Source: JAEZKC01 sp046538945
GTDB taxonomy: Bacteria > Fibrobacterota > Chitinivibrionia > Chitinivibrionales > Chitinispirillaceae
NCBI GenBank assembly: GCA_046538945.1
Contig: JBKHHW010000072.1
Span: 1 to 15,511, forward strand
Direction: 5' to 3'
Length of the DNA stretch: 15,511 nt
Shown here: positions 1-4,025 of the stretch, piece by piece
Layout of the letters: each line of letters starts with the position of its first letter
How positions within the stretch are numbered: the first letter of the stretch is position 1
Notes under the pieces: generated by a model
Seen by the model: the letters and a program-made list of their open reading frames with translations, nothing else
Told to the model about the DNA's origin: nothing
Databases searched by the model: none
Translations under genes and position numbers: made by a program

Positions 1-113
1 TCTCTCTTCCGAATATGGAGGATACAACCTGCTTCAGTTTTTTTCATATCAGTCGGATAGTTGCGGCTTGGTAGTACCACCACAAACTTTCATAGGTCAC
101 TTTAGATAGTAAA
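1..113. other. Left edge, no firm gene
   Basis: No complete gene is visible. On the plus strand one frame is open from base 2 to a TAG at 107-109, 35 sense codons, just before the hairpin at 114-143. It could be the C-terminus of a gene entering from the left, but 35 open codons is weak evidence and the peptide matches no family I know. On the minus strand an ATG near base 46 opens a frame that leaves the window, but no ribosome-binding site precedes it. Confidence 0.2.
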
Positions 114-143
114 GGCGCCTTATTCTAAAACAAATAAAGCGCC
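105..143 (-). terminator. Rho-independent terminator after the 34-aa peptide gene
   Basis: Two 11-base arms (114-124 and 133-143) pair completely on the minus-strand transcript apart from one G-U wobble, around an 8-base loop (125-132). The minus-strand transcript then runs into TTTACTATC. On the plus strand the same position would be a C-A mismatch and no T-run follows, so it works best for minus-strand transcription. It lies about 30 bases after the stop codon of the small membrane-peptide gene. Confidence 0.6.
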
Positions 144-171
144 ACATCCTTTATTCAAACTAAAATACTCT

Positions 172-276
172 TCAGCAGCCGCATTCCTCTTTCTGAAGAC
201 GGCAAAAACTGTATACAGCCGCCGCTACTACCGCGATAAATGCTACAACTGCTGTAATCTTAAGGATTTTGGACAT
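172..276 (-). CDS. 34-residue single-span membrane peptide with Cys-rich tail
   Basis: Small protein of unknown function. A longer reading frame continues upstream, but the ATG at 274-276 is the convincing start because AGGAG sits 6 bases before it. The peptide has a short basic start (Lys3, Lys6), one hydrophobic segment of about 18 residues (7-24, rich in Ala and Val), then a polar tail with Cys25, Cys32 and Cys34, ending Glu-Cys-Gly-Cys. The expected topology is a single inner-membrane helix with the tail outside, or a short signal-type sequence. The Cys cluster could bind metal or form disulfides, which is inference only. Its start overlaps the end of the preceding 61-codon ORF by 17 bases, and a terminator hairpin follows it. 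I do not recognise a family. Confidence 0.55.
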   Translation of the reverse strand: MSKILKITAVVAFIAVVAAAVYSFCRLQKEECGC

Positions 277-445
277 AAGAGCTCCTAAATACTGATCGGG
301 TGAACGTGTCTTTCGACCTTTGATTATCAAAATAAACAGAAACAATCGGCTGCGCAACATCCAGAAATGCAGCTGGCCCGCGCAAAACTGGTCCGGCTTG
401 GTCTCCCTGCCCGGTTACCTCCGGGGTGAATTGTTGAATCAGCAT
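260..445 (-). CDS. Hypothetical 61-residue protein
   Basis: No family is recognised. The frame could start at an ATG at 485-487, but that codon has no ribosome site. The ATG at 443-445 follows GGAGGTG by 6 bases, so I start there. The product is soluble-looking, Gln/Gly/Pro-rich in its first third, with no membrane segment and no visible motif. It starts 45 bases after the stop of the PLD-like gene and overlaps the 34-residue peptide gene by 17 bases, so the three could form one transcript. Its ribosome site and start codon lie in a strong hairpin (421-459), which may indicate translational control, or may mean that the hairpin is the real feature and the ORF is chance. Confidence 0.35.
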   Translation of the reverse strand: MLIQQFTPEVTGQGDQAGPVLRGPAAFLDVAQPIVSVYFDNQRSKDTFTRSVFRSSYVQNP

Positions 446-459
446 TAATTCACCTCCGG
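421..459 (-). promoter_or_regulatory. Hairpin masking a ribosome site and start codon
   Basis: On the minus-strand RNA, CCGG-A-GGTGAATT (459 to 447) pairs with AATTCACC-CCGG (432 to 421), giving 12 base pairs with a single bulged A and a 14-base loop. The Shine-Dalgarno bases (453-457) lie in the 5' arm and the ATG (443-445) in the loop. No U-run follows, so it is not a standard terminator. The decamer CCCCGGAGGT also occurs twice here in direct orientation (at 417-426 and 452-461). Confidence 0.4.
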
Positions 460-490
460 GGAACAGAACCAAAGACGCCCCTATCATTAT

Positions 491-1012
491 CTAAATCATA
501 TCCTTACGGTCTGCGCAGTACGATGCTCTCCCGCAAAAATCGCAGTATTGCCCCATCCACACCCGGTCGAACTGTTCCATGATCTTCTTCACCAGATCCG
601 GTTCATCGGTGACAAAGCCGTTCTCGAAATTGCGTTTCCTCACACTCTTAGCCCCCATGCCCGCCCCGGTCAGATTCGCACTCCCCGTATAAGCTACTTC
701 TCCGTCGATGATAACCGACTTGAAATGCACCCGGGGGCAGAGAAGCCTCTCCAGTCCCTCGATAAGAACCGGATATCTGTCGAAATCGGCTCTGAATGCA
801 GGACCGGGCTCTTTTGCGTGAATCAGCCGCACCGATACCCCATTCTCTATTCTATTCGCGATCACCTCCAGAAAGGGGATCATTTTTCTACCCTTGTGAA
901 CATAAAGATCCTTGAGATCAGAAGTGGCCAGCCAGAGAATTCTTTGAGCGGAAGGAACCAGCATTGAGATCACCCGGTCATAAATCTCTCTATCAGTCAT
1001 GAATTCAATCAT
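491..1012 (-). CDS. Single-HKD phospholipase D-like protein (putative nuclease)
   Basis: Member of the PLD superfamily with one HKD motif, as in Nuc-type endonucleases, which act as dimers on phosphodiester bonds. The motif is His96-x-Lys98-x4-Asp103 followed by Gly-Ser-x-Asn (110-113), and a conserved Glu-Asn (130-131) downstream. The first half (about 20-70) looks like the usual alpha/beta lead-in of this fold. At 173 residues it has the length of a one-domain member. No signal peptide is seen, so unlike secreted Nuc it probably acts in the cytoplasm. The C-terminus carries Cys157-x2-Cys160-x5-Cys166, a possible metal-binding knuckle that is not part of the core fold. The start at 1010-1012 has only a weak GGCGGAAAG-like ribosome site; an in-frame ATG four codons later has none. 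Whether the substrate is nucleic acid or lipid is not decided by sequence. Confidence 0.8.
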   Translation of the reverse strand: MIEFMTDREIYDRVISMLVPSAQRILWLATSDLKDLYVHKGRKMIPFLEVIANRIENGVSVRLIHAKEPGPAFRADFDRYPVLIEGLERLLCPRVHFKSVIIDGEVAYTGSANLTGAGMGAKSVRKRNFENGFVTDEPDLVKKIMEQFDRVWMGQYCDFCGRASYCADRKDMI

Positions 1013-1116
1013 TTAGGATCGTCTTTCCGCCACCGATGCCGCTGAAAGTATATTGAATAGTAATATAAATCGTTCTGAACCGATCATACCAGCCTATCAT
1101 CATCTGAGTAAACACC
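1013..1116. promoter_or_regulatory. Divergent intergenic region, PLD gene / pseudouridine synthase
   Basis: This 104-base AT-rich gap must hold both outward promoters. It contains the dyad TATATT-N7-AATATA (1049-1067) and a short GTTCTGAAC palindrome (1072-1080). Several -10-like hexamers are present (for example TATACT on the minus strand), but I find none paired with a convincing -35 at normal spacing, so I do not assign exact promoters. Confidence 0.35.
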
Positions 1117-1788
1117 GTGTATAAACTGCTTGCCCGAGAAGAAAACCACATAGTTGTCAGCAAAGACGAAGGTGTACCCTTCCATAAAGATAAGGAACAG
1201 CAGGGACTGGTCTCCAACATCAGAAATGATCTGCATTTAAACGAACTTTATCCTGTCCACCGGCTGGACCGTATGACTTCCGGGCTGCTTCTGTTTGCCC
1301 TGGATAAAACAACCGCAGCAGAGCTTTCCTTCCGATTCGCACAAGGTGAGGTGGAAAAAATTTATGTGGCGATAGCCGAAAGCAAACCCCAAAAAAAGCA
1401 GGGTACTGTAACCGGGGACATGACCCGAAGCAGAAACGGCACCTGGAAACTTCTCCGAAGCAGAACCAACCCGGCGATCACCAAATTCATAAGCACCTCG
1501 ATGACTCCAGGTCTACGTGTCTATCTCCTCAAACCGCTCACTGGTAAAACCCACCAGCTACGGGTGGCATTGAAAGCCCTGGGCGTGCCCGTCGCAGGCG
1601 ATTCTCTGTACTATCCGGCGAATGAAAACCGTTTCGATCGGGGATACCTGCACGCGTACTCGCTGAAATTCGAACTGAAGGGGAAAGAACTCACCTACAC
1701 GGATATGCCTGCCGATGGAGAACTGTTCAAAACGGAGGAATTCAGAAGTGCGTTTGAAAGGATACGACTGAAAGCAGAAAACTTTTAA
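1117..1788 (+). CDS. RluA-family RNA pseudouridine synthase
   Basis: Isomerises specific uridines to pseudouridine in rRNA or tRNA in the cytoplasm. The signature His-Arg-Leu-Asp is at residues 48-51, with Asp51 the catalytic nucleophile, followed by the family block Thr-Ser-Gly-Leu-Leu-Leu-Phe. The later blocks Thr-Gly-Lys-Thr-His-Gln-Leu-Arg (142-149) and Gly-Asp-x-Leu-Tyr-Tyr (161-166) are also present. At 223 residues it lacks the N-terminal S4 domain of RluC/RluD and matches the short stand-alone RluA subgroup (TIGR01621-like). The start is a GTG. A TGA lies only four codons upstream in frame, so this is the only sensible start, but the ribosome site is poor. The RNA target cannot be read from sequence. 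Confidence 0.88.
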   Translation: MYKLLAREENHIVVSKDEGVPFHKDKEQQGLVSNIRNDLHLNELYPVHRLDRMTSGLLLFALDKTTAAELSFRFAQGEVEKIYVAIAESKPQKKQGTVTGDMTRSRNGTWKLLRSRTNPAITKFISTSMTPGLRVYLLKPLTGKTHQLRVALKALGVPVAGDSLYYPANENRFDRGYLHAYSLKFELKGKELTYTDMPADGELFKTEEFRSAFERIRLKAENF

Positions 1789-1791
1789 AGA

Positions 1792-1825
1792 TTCAGGCTG
1801 CTGTTATGAAATTAAAGTGCCTGAA
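1792..1825. terminator. Weak inverted repeat between convergent genes
   Basis: TTCAGGC (1792-1798) and GCCTGAA (1819-1825) pair perfectly around a 20-base AT-rich loop, exactly filling the 39-base gap between the pseudouridine synthase stop and the DUF4416 stop. Position suggests a bidirectional terminator, but the stem is only 7 bp and no clear T-run follows on either strand. Confidence 0.25.
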
Positions 1826-1827
1826 GG

Positions 1828-2373
1828 CTACTCTCCCTGGCCTCTCCTGTAGCTCTTTATCTGCTCAAGATACCGGCTGCGCATACGCAGCAGCTCCTCA
1901 TCATACCGGCCGTCCCTGAAATCGGGAAACGACCACTCGAAAGGCTGATACCTGCCGCCTCTGTACCTGCCCGACAGATCCGCATATATACCCTTGTCCA
2001 GATAGATCTTCTGTCCCGCTTCCTTTGCCGATGCCAGAAGTACCTTGTTGTGGTCGAGATAACCCGCGTCCAGGTTCACTCTGCGCCTGCCGTCAGACGA
2101 AAGTTGGTCTTCTATACGGTTGCACTCAAGTTTCATATCCACTAAATCGACAGGTGATATGAGCTTTTCAAACGACACCAGACGTCTGTAGAGCGGCTTC
2201 CCCATTTCCGGTTCGTAGTAATCGGTCACATCGAACTCGTGATCGCTGCCATTCACATCGAAACCGCCCCACTTTTCTTCAAGCAGGCGAAGTCCCTCAT
2301 TCAGAAACTTCTCTTCTCTGAACAGCACTGCGACAAAATACTTGACAGGCAGAACAGTCCTGACCTCAGCCAT
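1828..2373 (-). CDS. DUF4416 family protein
   Basis: Conserved protein of unknown function; length (181 residues) and sequence style match DUF4416. The start has the typical hydrophobic strand with a Phe-Arg-Glu end (residues 12-20). Further landmarks are a charged 'DVTDYYEPEMG' segment, a 'RRVNLDAGYLD' segment followed by a Lys-rich helix, and 'YLDKGIYADL' in the C-terminal half. There is no signal peptide or membrane segment, so it is cytoplasmic. The start at 2371-2373 has GGGAGTG 8 bases upstream and lies inside the end of the NAT-like gene (8-base overlap), so the two are probably translationally coupled and share a promoter. Family name is by recognition; no catalytic role is known to me. 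Confidence 0.8.
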   Translation of the reverse strand: MAEVRTVLPVKYFVAVLFREEKFLNEGLRLLEEKWGGFDVNGSDHEFDVTDYYEPEMGKPLYRRLVSFEKLISPVDLVDMKLECNRIEDQLSSDGRRRVNLDAGYLDHNKVLLASAKEAGQKIYLDKGIYADLSGRYRGGRYQPFEWSFPDFRDGRYDEELLRMRSRYLEQIKSYRRGQGE

Positions 2374-3184
2374 TCTTTATCACTCCCAATGCTCTGCTTA
2401 TTACAGACTGATCGATTCCGAATGCAGTAGAGATGAGTTCGGCCCTGCACTCCTTTGAAAGTACCGTTCGTTTGGAATCGTTCTGTGAAAAGACCGCCAG
2501 CTTATCTCCCTGAAGATACTGCTGATGACCATTGGAACGCCGGGTCAGCACCGGATAGGTCATCATCTCCCAGGCAAACGAGCTCTCCCACGCTTTTGCA
2601 AACTGTACCGAATCCACGGGACTGATTTTGTAGGTCAGCCTCAACTTTCTGTTCTTTTTATACACAGTGTAGAGCTCCACCTTTTCTCCGTTCCGCAAAG
2701 GCTTGAGTTCGATCTGGTTGGTTCCCGTTTGGACAAGTGAGGGTTCCGTGGGACAAAGAACGGTGGGTTCAAAAAGAAGATATCCCGGGTCCAGCAGAAG
2801 CAGCTTACAGTTGTGAAAGATCAACACCCCGCAGTGAGTATCCGGGCCGTAATGGCGGTCGGCCAGCACCGGATGAGCCTCTATACCCAACGCTCCGTAA
2901 ACCGCGATGATAGCCGCGGTCAGGGAAAAGCAGGTCCCGCCCGTACCCCAGCGGAGGTAATCCCCGATGAGTTCATCCGGAAGACGCATCGCCGAGCTTG
3001 GGCTTACTATCGTTTCAGACTTGATGATCTTGGTCAGATTTTCGTAGGGAATACTGGAAAAAGCATCTGCAACGGATCGGATCAGTACTTCCCCGGAAGC
3101 CCGGGGTGCTATTACGAACCGTTCGAGAAATCTCTGCAGAAGCAGGGGATCGGTTACCGAAACATAGGGGGAATCGTGAATCAT
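2366..3184 (-). CDS. Arylamine N-acetyltransferase-like protein
   Basis: NAT family (Pfam Acetyltransf_2), cytoplasmic enzymes that transfer acetyl or acyl groups from CoA to amines through a thiol triad. The triad is visible: Cys85 in Gly-Gly-Thr-Cys-Phe-Ser-Leu, His117 in Thr-His-Cys-Gly-Val-Leu, and Asp132 in Leu-Leu-Asp-Pro-Gly-Tyr. The family motif Ile-Pro-Tyr-Glu-Asn-Leu is at 45-50. The length of 272 residues is normal. It departs from classical NATs around the nucleophile, where the usual Arg-Gly-Gly-x-Cys is Thr-Gly-Gly-Thr-Cys, and the block after Asp132 is also divergent. The acceptor is therefore unknown, and it may be a NAT-fold amide synthase of another kind. The start at 3182-3184 has GAGGT at good spacing. 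It is first in an operon with the DUF4416 gene. Confidence 0.82.
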   Translation of the reverse strand: MIHDSPYVSVTDPLLLQRFLERFVIAPRASGEVLIRSVADAFSSIPYENLTKIIKSETIVSPSSAMRLPDELIGDYLRWGTGGTCFSLTAAIIAVYGALGIEAHPVLADRHYGPDTHCGVLIFHNCKLLLLDPGYLLFEPTVLCPTEPSLVQTGTNQIELKPLRNGEKVELYTVYKKNRKLRLTYKISPVDSVQFAKAWESSFAWEMMTYPVLTRRSNGHQQYLQGDKLAVFSQNDSKRTVLSKECRAELISTAFGIDQSVISRALGVIKNG

Positions 3185-3188
3185 AAAA

Positions 3189-3211
3189 TGACCTCATGAA
3201 AACTGAGGTTA
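3189..3211. promoter_or_regulatory. Dyad over the predicted NAT-operon transcription start
   Basis: TGACCTCA (3189-3196) and TGAGGTTA (3204-3211) form an inverted repeat with one mismatch and a 7-base spacer. It covers the predicted transcription start near 3206 and the NAT gene's Shine-Dalgarno sequence. The position suits a repressor operator. As RNA only part of the hairpin would be transcribed, so protein binding is the better guess. Confidence 0.4.
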
Positions 3212-3212
3212 T

Positions 3213-3241
3213 ATAATAGGTCATGCCTTTAAAAGTATCAA
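3213..3241 (-). promoter_or_regulatory. Sigma70-type promoter of the NAT-DUF4416 operon
   Basis: On the minus strand TTGATA (3236-3241) and TATTAT (3213-3218) are separated by exactly 17 bases. Each hexamer has one departure from consensus. The predicted start is near 3206, giving a leader of about 20 bases. Confidence 0.6.
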
Positions 3242-3316
3242 GCTTGCAAGTGCAGGATAAATACGGATGAATGCGGGGAATATTCAGGTGACATTATTCG
3301 GTAATGGAGGTATTCT

Positions 3317-3353
3317 GTTTAAAGCAATGGACGGTCCTTTCCGGACCGTCCAT
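3317..3353 (-). terminator. Rho-independent terminator of the hsp20 gene
   Basis: A perfect 11-bp inverted repeat (arms 3327-3337 and 3343-3353, core GGACGGTCC/GGACCGTCC) with a 5-base loop begins 8 bases after the hsp20 stop. On the minus strand it is followed by TTGCTTTAAAC, a partial T-run. Confidence 0.7.
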
Positions 3354-3361
3354 CCCCGCTG

Positions 3362-3799
3362 TTAGTTTATCTTCACTTCGATGGCTTTTCTGCGAGCCTC
3401 CTCCCGTTTGGGCAGCCGCAACTCGAGTACTCCGTTTTTCATGGTTGCTTCTATCTTTTCGGCATTCACCTCATCGGGCAGGACAAAGCTTCTGGAAAAA
3501 TGGCCGTAAGAGCGCTCAAAGTGACAGTACTTTCCTTTTTCCCTCTTCTTTTCCTCCTTTTTGTGGCCCTCTATTCTGAGGCTGCCTTTCTCGACCGCTA
3601 CCGTAACATCTTTCTTATCCATTCCGGGCAGATCCGCCCTCAACAGATAATGGTCGTTTTCCTCCAGAATATCCACTTTGGGCCAGCTGTTCATACCGAT
3701 TTCTCTGTCAACAGCATCGAACAGAGATCCTTCCATCAGTTCATCGAACCAGTTTGTCAGCGTGTTCATCGGGCTGTTGTACCTCACCAGTGCATTCAT
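3362..3799 (-). CDS. Small heat-shock protein, Hsp20/alpha-crystallin family
   Basis: ATP-independent holdase chaperone that binds unfolding proteins as large oligomers in the cytoplasm. Residues 1-36 are the variable N-terminal arm. The alpha-crystallin domain runs from about 37 to 132, with the opening Pro-Lys-Val-Asp-Ile (40-44), Arg-Ala-Asp-Leu-Pro-Gly-Met (54-60) and the diagnostic Asn-Gly-Val-Leu (122-125). The tail ends with an Ile140-x-Val142-x-Ile144 motif, the usual oligomer-docking signal. Length 145 is typical. The start has AAGGAGG 6-7 bases upstream. It stands alone, with its own terminator and a sigma54-type promoter (3851-3866), so control by a sigma54 activator rather than only a sigma32/HrcA-type heat-shock system is likely; no CIRCE element is present. 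Confidence 0.95.
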   Translation of the reverse strand: MNALVRYNSPMNTLTNWFDELMEGSLFDAVDREIGMNSWPKVDILEENDHYLLRADLPGMDKKDVTVAVEKGSLRIEGHKKEEKKREKGKYCHFERSYGHFSRSFVLPDEVNAEKIEATMKNGVLELRLPKREEARRKAIEVKIN

Positions 3800-3850
3800 A
3801 CTGACCTCCTTTTTTGTGGTTCAACTTATCTTTTTTCACCCCTCATATTA

Positions 3851-3866
3851 TGCAACGGGCATGCCA
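3851..3866 (-). promoter_or_regulatory. Sigma54 (RpoN) -24/-12 promoter of hsp20
   Basis: The minus strand reads TGGCATG-N4-TTGCA, matching the RpoN consensus TGGCACG-N4-TTGCW at all but one defined position. The invariant GG and GC are separated by the required 10 bases. The GC at 3852-3853 places the transcription start near 3840 and leaves a 41-base leader ending in a strong Shine-Dalgarno site. A CATAAT hexamer adjoins it but has no -35 partner. Confidence 0.7.
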
Positions 3867-3898
3867 TTTTGTTTACAAAGCCTATAATGCCCGTAAAC
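3855..3898. repeat. Two interleaved inverted repeats upstream of hsp20
   Basis: ACGGGCAT (3855-3862) pairs with ATGCCCGT (3887-3894), and GTTTAC (3871-3876) with GTAAAC (3893-3898). The first overlaps the sigma54 -24 element. The region also holds a plus-strand TATAAT (3883-3888) without a matching -35. The repeats may be regulator sites of the divergent hsp20/recD2 region. Confidence 0.35.
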
Positions 3899-3900
3899 TC

Positions 3901-3959
3901 GAAACAGACCATAACCAGTCTTTCATTTTGAAACAATCCGCTGTTTCAGCCTGTTTCAG
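3901..3959. promoter_or_regulatory. TGTTTCA element cluster, candidate upstream activator sites
   Basis: Within 59 bases there are four copies of a heptamer: GAAACAG (3901-3907), TGAAACA (3929-3935), TGTTTCA (3942-3948) and TGTTTCA (3952-3958). The middle two form a perfect inverted repeat with a 6-base spacer; the last two form a 9-base direct repeat CTGTTTCAG. They sit about 60-120 bases upstream of the predicted hsp20 start, where sigma54 enhancer-binding proteins usually bind. They could instead control recD2, which starts 67 bases to the right. Confidence 0.45.
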
Positions 3960-3991
3960 ATTAGTTCATCCTCTCTCCGTTCCTCAAATTT

Positions 3992-4004
3992 CTCCCGGGA
4001 GGTG
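3992..4004 (+). promoter_or_regulatory. Palindrome overlapping the recD2 Shine-Dalgarno-like sequence
   Basis: CTCCCGGGAG (3992-4001) is a perfect palindrome whose right half forms GGGAGGTG. This would be an excellent ribosome site, but it abuts the in-frame GTG at 4002 and is about 22 bases from the ATG at 4026. It decides neither start cleanly. Confidence 0.3.
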
Positions 4005-4025
4005 AACCTGATCTATTTTTATAAC

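Noticed and set aside
163..174. Possible selenocysteine read-through of the TGA ending the 34-residue peptide
   Set aside because: Reading through adds only three residues before a TAG, and the following hairpin has the layout of a terminator, not a SECIS element.
421..459. Hairpin as terminator of the PLD-like gene
   Set aside because: The stem is strong but is followed by AGGTAACC rather than a T-run, and it contains a ribosome site and start codon.
1005..1220. Minus-strand 71-codon frame over the start of the pseudouridine synthase
   Set aside because: It overlaps the 5' end of a clear plus-strand gene and the start of the PLD gene and shows no motif.
3267..3365. Plus-strand 32-codon ORF between the NAT promoter and hsp20
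   Set aside because: It runs straight through the hsp20 terminator stem into the hsp20 stop codon and has only a weak ribosome site.
3883..3888. Perfect plus-strand TATAAT as the recD2 promoter
   Set aside because: No -35-like hexamer lies 15-19 bases upstream and there is no extended -10 TG.
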